DNA of 12,893 nucleotides from Nitrospira sp. ST-bin4 (GTDB lineage Bacteria > Nitrospirota > Nitrospiria > Nitrospirales > Nitrospiraceae): assembly GCA_002083565.1 (NCBI GenBank), contig MSXM01000011.1, positions 32,803 through 45,695 on the forward strand, written 5' to 3'. Position 1 is the stretch's first letter; each line of letters starts with the position of its first letter. This document shows, one piece after another, positions 6,543 through 12,893 of the stretch. A program made the position numbers and the translations under genes. The notes beneath the pieces are model-generated. The model saw only the letters and a program-made list of their open reading frames with translations, was not told the origin of the DNA and did not search any database.

Positions 6543-7742
6543 CTAGTTGACGCGATCGGGCAATGCGACCAGACCGGGGAGTTGCTTGCCTTCAAGCAGC
6601 TCCAACGCGGCACCGCCGCCGGTGGAGATGAAGGACATGTTTTCCGAGACACCGGCTCGATGAACGGCCAGGGCGGTTTCGCCGCCGCCGACGATCGTGA
6701 GGGCGTAGGCATCGGCGATCGCGTGGGCCATCGCAAGCGTGCCTCTGGCATATGCGTCGATCTCAAAGACTCCCATCGGGCCGTTCCAGAGAATCGTCTT
6801 GGCGTTCTGGACCGCCAAGTTGAAGAGCTTGACTGAAGCCGGACCGATGTCGAGCGCGTACCACCCCTTTGGAATTTCCTGGACCGGGACGATCTTGCTT
6901 TCCGCTCCGATCTCTCGACTTGCAGCCACCACGCAGTCGACGGGCAAGTAGAATTTCACTCCACGGGAGAGTGCGTGATCTTCAATCCCCCTGGCAAAAT
7001 CGAGCATATCATTTTCAACGAGGGAGTTGCCGATCTCCATTCCCTTTGCCTTCAAGAAGGTAAAGGCCATACCGCCGCCGATGATGACCTTGTCGACTTT
7101 CTTGCCCAGGTTTTCGATCACGCCGATTTTTCCGGACACCTTCGCGCCGCCGAGCACCGCCACGAACGGCCGGACCGGATTGGCGATGGCTCCTTCGAGA
7201 TACTCGATTTCTTTCTTGAGTAGCGCACCGGCGGCCGAGTCTTTGATGAATTTGGTAATGCCGACGGTGGAGGCGTGGGCGCGGTGCGCGGCGCCGAAGG
7301 CGTCGTTGATAAAGACGTCGCCAAGAGAGGCCAGGGCTTTGGAGAAGGCCTCGTCGTTCTTCTCTTCGCCTGGATGGAAGCGGAGGTTTTCCAATAAAAG
7401 TACGTCGCCGGGAGTCATCTTAGCCACCAGCTTTTCGACGGCCGGGCCGATGCAATCGGACGCGAAGACCACTTCTTTCCCGAGGAGCCGTCCCAACCGC
7501 TTTGCAACAGGGGCCAGACTATACTTGGGGTCGAAGGCTCCCTTCGGCCGCCCAAGGTGAGAGCACAGAATGACCTTTGCGCCTTCATCCACTACGCGAT
7601 TGATCGTCGGCAGCGTGGAACGAATGCGGGTATCGTCGGTGATTTGAAGCGCTTCATCGAGCGGCACGTTGAAGTCTGCTCGAATGATTACCCGTTTGCC
7701 GTGAAGCGGGACGTCATCGATCGTTTTCTTATGCAGATTCAT
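6543..7742 (-). CDS. pgk: Phosphoglycerate kinase
   Basis: Pgk moves the high-energy phosphate of 1,3-bisphosphoglycerate to ADP, or runs in reverse in gluconeogenesis and CO2-fixing metabolism. The 399-residue length is standard for bacteria. The N-terminal 3-phosphoglycerate domain shows RADFNVPLD (21-29), SHLGRP (61-66) and LLLENLRFHPGEE. The hinge and nucleotide domain show VLGGAKVSGKIGVIENL, GGGMAFTF, NGPMGVFE and the C-terminal GGGETALAV. A strong AAGGAG site precedes the ATG. It lies 83 bases after gap and upstream of tpiA, so three consecutive pathway steps are encoded together. Confidence 0.98.
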   Translation of the reverse strand: MNLHKKTIDDVPLHGKRVIIRADFNVPLDEALQITDDTRIRSTLPTINRVVDEGAKVILCSHLGRPKGAFDPKYSLAPVAKRLGRLLGKEVVFASDCIGPAVEKLVAKMTPGDVLLLENLRFHPGEEKNDEAFSKALASLGDVFINDAFGAAHRAHASTVGITKFIKDSAAGALLKKEIEYLEGAIANPVRPFVAVLGGAKVSGKIGVIENLGKKVDKVIIGGGMAFTFLKAKGMEIGNSLVENDMLDFARGIEDHALSRGVKFYLPVDCVVAASREIGAESKIVPVQEIPKGWYALDIGPASVKLFNLAVQNAKTILWNGPMGVFEIDAYARGTLAMAHAIADAYALTIVGGGETALAVHRAGVSENMSFISTGGGAALELLEGKQLPGLVALPDRVN

Positions 7743-7825
7743 GGACGCTCCTTTGAGTAGCGCACCGGCATACGAGAGTCCTGAGTCAGGAGAAGGGACC
7801 GACTCGATCTCTCTTCAGCTGTGAC

Positions 7826-8839
7826 TTAGCGGGCGGTTGCCTTTCCGGCCAGCACTTTGATCAAGTCGCGGACGCGGCATGAATAGCCCCACTCGTTGTC
7901 GTACCACGCCGTGACTTTGACCATGCGCTTGTCGACAACGTTGGTCAGCGGGGCATCGACGGTGGCGGAGTGATCGTCGCCTTTCTGGTCGATCGAGACG
8001 ATGGGGTCTTCCGAGTATTTGAGAATGCCCTTGAGCGGACCGTCCGCAGCTTTCTTGAACGCCGCATTGACCCCGGCGATGTCGCAATCTCTTTCGGTTT
8101 CCACCGTGAGGTCGACCAACGACACGTTCGGGGTCGGGACGCGGATGGCAAGGCCGTCCAGTTTTCCCTTGAGTTCGGGAATGACAAGGTGCAGGGCCTT
8201 GGCCGCTCCGGTACTCGTCGGAATCATCGACATACCGGCGGCGCGCGCCCGGCGGAGATCCTTGTGGGGGAGATCCAATAACTGCTGATCGTTGGTATAG
8301 GAATGGATGGTCGTCATTGTCCCGTGCTTAATGCCGAAATTTTCCAGCAGGACTTTGGCGACCGGCGCCAGGCAATTCGTGGTGCATGAGGCGTTGGAGA
8401 CGATATGATGCAGTTTGGCGTCGAACTTCTCGTCGTTCACGCCGAGCACGATCGTGACATCGGGGTCAGTGGCCGGCGCCGAAATGATGACCTGCTTCGC
8501 CCCTGCCGACAGGTGCTTGCCCGCACTTTCCCGATCGGTAAATCGGCCGGTGGATTCGATGACGATGTCGACATTCAAAGCCTTCCACGGCAATTCTTTG
8601 GGGTCCTTCATCGCCAGCACTTTAATGGGTTTCCCATCGACGACAATCTGATCATTCTTGGCCTCGACCTCGGACTTGAGTGTGCCGTGGACCGAATCGT
8701 ATTTCAGCAGATAGGCGAGGGTCTTGGCGTCCGTCAGGTCGTTGATGGCGACGATGTCGATGTCGGGGTCGCCCAGGGAAGCGCGAAACACATTGCGCCC
8801 GATCCGTCCAAATCCGTTGATGCCGATCCGAATAGCCAT
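7826..8839 (-). CDS. gap: Glyceraldehyde-3-phosphate dehydrogenase, type I
   Basis: This enzyme oxidises and phosphorylates glyceraldehyde 3-phosphate to 1,3-bisphosphoglycerate. The 337-residue product begins with the Rossmann motif INGFGRIGRNVFRA (7-20). Asp34 in AINDLTD favours NAD use. The catalytic Cys152 lies in SNASCTTNCLAP, and the partner His179 in TTIHSYTNDQ. The C-terminal WYDNEWGYSCR is also typical. An AGAGGA site lies upstream of the ATG. It is the first gene of the gap-pgk-tpiA-secG operon and is divergent from mutS2. All residues expected for a catalytically active, phosphorylating enzyme are present. Confidence 0.98.
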   Translation of the reverse strand: MAIRIGINGFGRIGRNVFRASLGDPDIDIVAINDLTDAKTLAYLLKYDSVHGTLKSEVEAKNDQIVVDGKPIKVLAMKDPKELPWKALNVDIVIESTGRFTDRESAGKHLSAGAKQVIISAPATDPDVTIVLGVNDEKFDAKLHHIVSNASCTTNCLAPVAKVLLENFGIKHGTMTTIHSYTNDQQLLDLPHKDLRRARAAGMSMIPTSTGAAKALHLVIPELKGKLDGLAIRVPTPNVSLVDLTVETERDCDIAGVNAAFKKAADGPLKGILKYSEDPIVSIDQKGDDHSATVDAPLTNVVDKRMVKVTAWYDNEWGYSCRVRDLIKVLAGKATAR

Positions 8840-8903
8840 AATATGTGGTCCTCTACGTAGGTAAAATCATGAATTCTATACGAAACCATCAGTTTAGGCT
8901 GCG

Positions 8904-8933
8904 ATAGTAGCCAGGCCGTTTCACCCTTGTCAA
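8904..8933 (-). promoter_or_regulatory. Candidate sigma-70 promoter for the gap operon
   Basis: The minus strand has a perfect TTGACA (8928-8933), an 18-base spacer and TACTAT (8904-8909, 4 of 6). Transcription would start near 8897, giving a leader of about 57 bases before the gap ATG. Position and -35 quality support it; no operator was recognised. Confidence 0.5.
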
Positions 8934-8954
8934 GATCTTCGAAAGGGGTACTGC

Positions 8955-8982
8955 TGCTCGGTCCATCGCCGAGCGGCGGTGG
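8955..8982. other. Two competing hairpins upstream of mutS2
   Basis: GCTCGG and CCGAGC pair around a 7-base loop. Overlapping them, CCATCGCC pairs with GGCGGTGG (one G-U pair) around a 4-base loop at 8963-8982. The two folds exclude each other. The segment sits in the 258-base gap between gap and mutS2, just outside the gap -35 box and about 115 bases before mutS2. No U-tract follows. I saw no strong mutS2 promoter and nothing else recognisable in the remainder of the gap. Confidence 0.35.
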
Positions 8983-9097
8983 CGTAGTAGTTGTTTTGGA
9001 TAAGCGCGCAGCATATGACGTCAATGGGAATCTGTCTTGCTTGTGAGTCCGGCACTTGGCTACAGTCTGAGATGGTTGCCGTGACCATGATTTTCTT

Positions 9098-11518
9098 ATG
9101 AATATAATGGATGACACCACCGCAAAGGCCGTGCAGGCATTGGAATGGCCGCGCCTGCTTGAGTTGCTGGCGCAGCGCGCGCTGTCGACGATGGGGATCG
9201 AGCGGTGCCGGTCCTTGCCGCTTTCGGACGAGTTGGCCGGGGCGCGCCTGCGCCAGCAGGAAACGACCGAGATGACGGGATTGTTGGAAGGCGGCGAACC
9301 CATACCGACCTTGGCGTTCCCCGATATCCGCGAGGCGCTGACTCGCGCCGGCAAGGGAGGCGATCTTGAGACGCATGAGCTGAGGGATTGCGCTCTCGTC
9401 CTGGCGCTCATGGAAGACGTCGAACGGTTGATGACTGGATGCCGGGCGGAGGCGGAGGCGCTGGCGCAGGTCGTGGAGCCGCTTCAAGGTACGAAGGGAC
9501 TGCGGTCGATCAGATCGGCCATAGAGGCTGCGATTCAGCCGGACGGCGCAATCAAGGAGTCGGCCACGCCGGCATTGCGGCGGCTCACGCATCATGCCCA
9601 GGGTTTGAAACAGGAGATGCGAGAGCAGCTCGATCGGGTCCTTCACTCACGAAAGTACGAGGAGATCCTGCAAGAGTCCTATTTCGCGCAGCGTGAGGGG
9701 CGCTACGTCCTGCCGGTGAAGGCCGATATGCGGGGGAGGATGCCCGGCATCGTCCATGACGTATCGGCCAGCGGGGCGACCGTGTTTCTCGAACCGCGCG
9801 AGCTGGTCGAACTGAACAATGCCATCAAAGTGGCCGATTTGGACATTGAGCGGGAAGTGCGCCGCATCTTGCGTGAACTCACGACGTTGGTCGCGGCCAA
9901 GTCCGATCAGATCGGTGACGGGATGGAGGTGCTGGCCGAATTCGACTGTATCGGAGCGAAGGCCGAATTGAGCCGCCGGTTGAAATCCAATCCTGTCGCG
10001 TTGAACGAGCAGGGCCGCGTGGTCTTGAAACAGGCGCGGCATCCGCTGCTCATGGCGGCCAAAGAGCAGGTCGTGCCGAACGACATTGTGATGGATGAGA
10101 CAAGCCGAGTCCTTGTCATTTCCGGTCCCAATACGGGAGGGAAAACGGTCACCCTCAAGATCGTCGGCCTCTATGCGCTCATGGTGCGGGCCGGGTTGCA
10201 TCTGCCCTGTGCGCCGGAATCCGAGATGGCCCTCTTCACCCATTGCTACGCGGATATCGGCGATGCGCAGGACTTAAGCCGGGACCTCTCCAGCTTTTCC
10301 GCCCACATGATGCAAATGGTTCAGCTGCTTTCGGACGCTGGTGCCAGGGCCAGCGCGGGCGAACCGGCCGCGCCACGATCGCTGGTATTGCTCGACGAGC
10401 CGGTCACTTCGACCGATCCCCAAGAAGGCGCGGCGCTGGCGGAGGCACTGCTCTGCCGGTTGGCCGCGCTCAATATGAAAGTGGTAGTGACGACCCATTA
10501 TGGTCCGCTCAAGGAATTGGCGCAGACCACATCCGGTTTCGCCAATGCCAGCGTGGAATTCGATGTCGAGCGGTTGGCGCCGACCTACCGATTGTTCATG
10601 GGGATTCCCGGAGGATCCTCTGCCCTGGAGATTGCCGGACGGCTGGGTATGGACGAATCGATCTTGCGCGATGCGCGACAACGGTTGCGGCGTGAGGATC
10701 GGCGGCTGGACGATCTGATGGCGGATTTGCAGCGCAAGCAGCGGCAGCTGACAGAGGACACTGAGCGGGCGCGACAAGCCAGAGACGAAGCTGAGCGGGC
10801 GGCGGGCGAGGCCAAAGCATTGCAAGCGCGTTTGGAGGAAGCCGAGCAGGAGGCTCGCAAGGGGCTGAAGAAAAAGCTCGGCGAGCAATTTCAACGGGCG
10901 AGGGCCGAGGTTCAGGCGACTGTCGATGCCGTCAAACGCGAGCAGAAGCTCATCAAGGCGAAAGAGGCTAAGCAACAGCTCAGTGAGATGGAGGCGCGTA
11001 CTCGGCAGGAGTTGGCTCCCGCCGGCGAACCCATTCCGGTTGAGCAACTCGGCATCGGCGATACCGTGGAGATCGCGGGATTGGGCATGACGGGGACTTT
11101 GCTGGAACTGCCGCAGGGAAAAAAACGGGTCCGCGTCAAAGTCGGCGAAGGGGAAGTGATGGCGACCGTGGCGAATCTCATTGGTGTGGCTCGCGGGTCG
11201 GATGTATCGATTCCTCCCGCCGCGCCATCAACCAGCCCTCGCCGGTTTTCGACCGGCGGCGGGCTGGGACTCGATGAACAGACGGTGGTGGATGTGCGGG
11301 GACAAGCAGCTGACGACGCGCTTGATCAGGTCGTGGCCGCGTTGGATCGCGCCGTACTCGACGGCGCGCCATTCTTGCGGATTATCCACGGCCATGGAAC
11401 GGGGAAACTGAAAGCCGCATTGCGCGAGTATCTGAAAGACTCGCCCTATGTGGAAAATTTTCGCCCCGGCGACCGGGCCGAAGGCGGCGACGGGGTGACG
11501 GTGGCGAAGGTGCGGTAG
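9098..11518 (+). CDS. mutS2: MutS2 family ATPase/Smr endonuclease
   Basis: MutS2 proteins are MutS-like ATPases without the mismatch-recognition domain. In other bacteria they suppress recombination or act on collided ribosomes. The 806-residue product has the helical core (about 1-300), Walker A GPNTGGKT (343-350), and a Walker B/signature region LVLLDEPVTSTDP (429-441). A charged coiled coil follows (about 520-640), then a KOW-like beta segment (about 645-705) and a C-terminal Smr domain with DVRG (732-735) and HGHGTGKL (764-771). The usual LDELGAGTDP is replaced by LDEPVTSTDP, while the catalytic Asp433-Glu434 are kept. Two ATGs are possible (9098, 9107), neither with a clear ribosome binding site. 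It is divergent from gap and apparently monocistronic. Confidence 0.97.
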   Translation: MNIMDDTTAKAVQALEWPRLLELLAQRALSTMGIERCRSLPLSDELAGARLRQQETTEMTGLLEGGEPIPTLAFPDIREALTRAGKGGDLETHELRDCALVLALMEDVERLMTGCRAEAEALAQVVEPLQGTKGLRSIRSAIEAAIQPDGAIKESATPALRRLTHHAQGLKQEMREQLDRVLHSRKYEEILQESYFAQREGRYVLPVKADMRGRMPGIVHDVSASGATVFLEPRELVELNNAIKVADLDIEREVRRILRELTTLVAAKSDQIGDGMEVLAEFDCIGAKAELSRRLKSNPVALNEQGRVVLKQARHPLLMAAKEQVVPNDIVMDETSRVLVISGPNTGGKTVTLKIVGLYALMVRAGLHLPCAPESEMALFTHCYADIGDAQDLSRDLSSFSAHMMQMVQLLSDAGARASAGEPAAPRSLVLLDEPVTSTDPQEGAALAEALLCRLAALNMKVVVTTHYGPLKELAQTTSGFANASVEFDVERLAPTYRLFMGIPGGSSALEIAGRLGMDESILRDARQRLRREDRRLDDLMADLQRKQRQLTEDTERARQARDEAERAAGEAKALQARLEEAEQEARKGLKKKLGEQFQRARAEVQATVDAVKREQKLIKAKEAKQQLSEMEARTRQELAPAGEPIPVEQLGIGDTVEIAGLGMTGTLLELPQGKKRVRVKVGEGEVMATVANLIGVARGSDVSIPPAAPSTSPRRFSTGGGLGLDEQTVVDVRGQAADDALDQVVAALDRAVLDGAPFLRIIHGHGTGKLKAALREYLKDSPYVENFRPGDRAEGGDGVTVAKVR

Positions 11519-11563
11519 CATTCGGTGTTATTGGTTGCGATGTGTCGCAATCGAAAATGGACC

Positions 11564-11659
11564 ATGAGGAAGTTAAAGCCAAAACCAAAGTTCAAGAGTG
11601 ACGCGGAGGAAGCCGCCTTCTGGGCCTCGCACGATAATAGAACTCAAGATATTGGGTGA
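11564..11659 (+). pseudogene. CopG-type antitoxin, N-terminal remnant
   Basis: A 31-codon frame starts MRKLKPKPKFKSDAEEAAFW and continues ASHDNRTQDIG before a TGA. The block of Lys/Pro residues, then FKSDAEEAAFW and HD, matches from memory the N-terminus of the CopG-type antitoxin family (kPiPkFksEaEEaeFWethD). In that family it is followed by about 50 more residues with the DNA-binding ribbon-helix-helix. Those are absent, and homology appears to stop just after HD (about 11635). An in-frame ATG at 11540 could add 8 residues. No toxin gene accompanies it: mutS2 ends 45 bases upstream. It is most likely a decayed remnant; a very short functional peptide is less likely. Confidence 0.62.
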
Positions 11660-11661
11660 TA

Positions 11662-12315
11662 TTAGTCCTTCGTTTGATACAGTGAAGACTCGTTTTCCGT
11701 TTTCAGTAGAGTCTGCGAGTACACTGCTTCCTCGAAGTTGGCGAGTGTCTTGTTGATAAATTCGTTATCAATTTCTAAAGCGGCTTTGTTGAATTGTCGA
11801 GCGCGCTCATTATTTGGGTGAGTTACCTTTGGCAACTCACCCGAAAGTTTTGTAGTCAGGTTCCTTGCCGCTACAAATCCTGAGAAAAGGTAGTGTGCGT
11901 ATCGAAGGCTTCCCTTGGAATCGGAAGTGCCAGCTTCAAGCCGACGCCCTTCTTCTTTTGCATTCTCCAAGATTGCGTATAGGTATGTGATGTCGTGAAG
12001 CAGTTCCCTGTCGTGCAAATCTCCTAAGTGGGTAATATTTCCTTCAAAGACTGTGCGAGGGTAATAAAATTTGTAGTCTTCCAGATTTTGCTTCTTTTCC
12101 CATGCTCTGATGGCATTGTGCATTGGATCTCTCACGGCGACTACGATGGCTTCCATTTCACCCAAGAAAGCCGTCCGAAGGTTTTCAACATTCATCATAT
12201 GTTGGTATTGAAAAACGAGCAGAGAGCTTATGGTGCCGAAAGCGGCCCCAACAAGCGCAGGAATTACCGCGCTCGTCATTGTGCGGCGAAACCATGCACG
12301 GCTAGGCCTACTCAT
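11662..12315 (-). CDS. Membrane-anchored protein of unknown function
   Basis: I do not recognise a family. The 217-residue product has a basic start (MSRPSRAWFRR) and one hydrophobic span (about 15-37, VIPALVGAAFGTISSLLVF), which predicts an inner-membrane anchor with the N-terminus inside. The remaining 180 residues would then face the periplasm if the topology follows the positive-inside rule. They are hydrophilic and probably largely helical, with many Asn, Glu and Lys residues. Base composition is visibly more AT-rich than in the neighbours, suggesting acquisition. AGGA lies 8 bases before the ATG, and that ATG overlaps the stop of the truncated toxin upstream (ATGA), so translation may be coupled. 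It is flanked on both sides by broken toxin-antitoxin genes. Confidence 0.75.
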   Translation of the reverse strand: MSRPSRAWFRRTMTSAVIPALVGAAFGTISSLLVFQYQHMMNVENLRTAFLGEMEAIVVAVRDPMHNAIRAWEKKQNLEDYKFYYPRTVFEGNITHLGDLHDRELLHDITYLYAILENAKEEGRRLEAGTSDSKGSLRYAHYLFSGFVAARNLTTKLSGELPKVTHPNNERARQFNKAALEIDNEFINKTLANFEEAVYSQTLLKTENESSLYQTKD

Positions 12316-12449
12316 GCTAAATATCCTGGCAGCTCATATTCTCCGTGAGGCATGAAGCTTCCAATGCGGACATGGAGCGAGCCAGGGTACAGATCAGTTA
12401 GCGCGGGAAGCACGGATTCGGAAAGGTTTTCATCCAGCAGCAACCGCAC
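12312..12449 (-). pseudogene. DUF5615 PIN-like toxin, N-terminal remnant
   Basis: A GTG start 6 bases after the DUF433 stop opens a 45-codon frame: VRLLLDENLSESVLPALTDL, then YPGSLHVR. This matches the beginning of DUF5615 PIN-like proteins, where LLLDENLS carries the first acidic active-site residue and FPGSxHVR follows. After HVR (about 12366) the sequence changes to GSFMPHGEYELPGYLA and stops. The later acidic residues (DEAI..., TKDxDF) that complete the nuclease site are missing, about 80 residues short. The last codon overlaps the next start. The family call is from recognised motifs; inactivity is inferred from the truncation. Confidence 0.68.
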
Positions 12450-12455
12450 AGACCC

Positions 12456-12683
12456 TCAAGCGGCAGGGATTGAAAGCGTGCGACGCTCTCGTTCCGCGGC
12501 ATAAGCAAGACAGGCCAATACGTCTTCGTGTGTGAGCTGAGGAAACCTGGCCAGGACTTCTGGTTCAGACATGCCGCCGGCCATATGTTCCAGCACTTCG
12601 CCGACTGTGAGTCGTGTGCCACGGACGCAGGCTCTGCCGAAGCGAACCGTCGGATCGATACTGATGCGATCAAGAGATGCCAT
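12456..12683 (-). CDS. DUF433 family antitoxin-like protein
   Basis: DUF433 proteins are small winged-helix-like proteins, usually encoded directly before a DUF5615 PIN-like toxin and regarded as antitoxins. The 75-residue product carries the family pattern: DRISIDPTVRFGRACVRGTR (5-24), LTVGEVLEHMAGGMSEPEVL, then FPQLTHEDVLACLAYAAE. Length is normal and the frame is intact. Its cognate toxin follows after 6 bases but is truncated, so this may be an orphan antitoxin or a residual repressor of the locus. There is no ribosome binding site at the ATG, and the likely promoter would start transcription at about the ATG, so the mRNA may be leaderless. Confidence 0.87.
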   Translation of the reverse strand: MASLDRISIDPTVRFGRACVRGTRLTVGEVLEHMAGGMSEPEVLARFPQLTHEDVLACLAYAAERERRTLSIPAA

Positions 12684-12689
12684 AGCGTC

Positions 12690-12718
12690 ATGATAGCCAA
12701 GTCCTGCCTGTGTCGCAA
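12690..12718 (-). promoter_or_regulatory. Candidate promoter for the DUF433 gene, possibly leaderless
   Basis: The minus strand has TTGCGA (12713-12718, 4 of 6), a 17-base spacer and TATCAT (12690-12695, 5 of 6). Transcription would start within a few bases of the ATG at 12683. This agrees with the absence of a ribosome binding site. The remaining gap up to 12839 shows nothing I recognise. Confidence 0.45.
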
Positions 12719-12839
12719 GACGGAATCACCTTATTGCGAGCAAAGCGATGTGGCGTGATGGAGTGGAGATGCCGCTTCCTGGATCGCACTGAGGATTAGG
12801 TCAGCTCAGCCAAACGCTCGAGGTGTGATTCGATATTCG

Positions 12840-12893
12840 CTATTGAATGTGATGTTTCGCCATCCGATACCGCAGCGTATTGCGGGTTATCTT
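12840..12893 (-). CDS. C-terminal end of a Fis-type HTH regulator, probably sigma-54-dependent
   Basis: Only the last 17 codons are in the window: KITRNTLRYRMAKHHIQ and then TAG. The ITRNTLRYRM segment is the recognition helix of the Fis-type helix-turn-helix that ends NtrC-like sigma-54 activators (typically LGITRNTLRYRMxKyGI). The rest of the gene, expected to hold the AAA+ and receiver domains, lies beyond 12893. The helix-turn-helix call is good for so short a stretch; whether the protein is a two-component response regulator cannot be seen. Confidence 0.72.
   Translation of the reverse strand, partial: KITRNTLRYRMAKHHIQ

Noticed and set aside
6503..6766. An 88-residue N-terminal extension of tpiA
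   Set aside because: It overlaps the end of pgk in another phase, has shadow-like composition, and TpiA normally begins within a few residues of VGNWKMN.
8734..9646. Long minus-strand frames across the gap-mutS2 spacer and the start of mutS2
   Set aside because: They span the gap promoter region and lie opposite mutS2 coding sequence, with no recognisable domains or ribosome binding sites.
1..12893. CRISPR arrays, rRNA genes and complete insertion sequences
   Set aside because: No spaced direct repeats of CRISPR size, no rRNA-like blocks and no transposase frame were found in the window.

Overview
The window reads as a chromosomal segment from a GC-rich bacterium, most likely a Nitrospira-type member of Nitrospirota. 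That assignment is inferred from protein style and gene order, not from a marker gene. The left and centre are core housekeeping genes. The right end (about 11.5-12.7 kb) is a small accessory patch of broken toxin-antitoxin genes around a visibly AT-richer gene.

Left block, minus strand (3369 down to 1): the conserved cluster rplU - rpmA - obgE - proB - nadD. It encodes ribosomal proteins bL21 and bL27, the ribosome-assembly GTPase Obg, glutamate 5-kinase and nicotinate-nucleotide adenylyltransferase. nadD runs off the left edge. A TTGACA-type promoter precedes rplU. obgE and proB overlap by 19 bases. The proB/nadD junction is filled with two arrays of 7-base repeats, which leaves the nadD start uncertain.

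Centre, plus strand (3615-5234): a small PilZ-domain protein, then ilvE, the branched-chain amino acid aminotransferase, with a good sigma-70-type promoter and ribosome binding site. Between them lies a roughly 200-base element with long inverted ends and several nested hairpins. It is the most interesting non-coding structure in the window. The mismatches in the outer stem are all G-U pairs if it is transcribed on the plus strand.

Second minus-strand operon (8839 down to 5387): gap - pgk - tpiA - secG. This is three consecutive enzymes of lower glycolysis/gluconeogenesis followed by the SecG translocon subunit, with a promoter just upstream of gap. mutS2 (9098-11518) is divergent from gap on the plus strand and has the ATPase, coiled-coil, KOW-like and Smr regions.

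Right accessory patch: immediately after mutS2 is the N-terminal piece of a CopG-type antitoxin (plus strand). Next, on the minus strand, is an AT-richer gene for a protein with one membrane anchor (11662-12315). Then comes the N-terminal piece of a DUF5615 PIN-like toxin, and an intact DUF433 antitoxin-like gene that was presumably its partner. Both broken genes lose homology at the edges of the AT-rich segment, which suggests an insertion/deletion event there. The last 54 bases encode the extreme C-terminus of a Fis-type helix-turn-helix protein, probably a sigma-54-dependent response regulator, on the minus strand.
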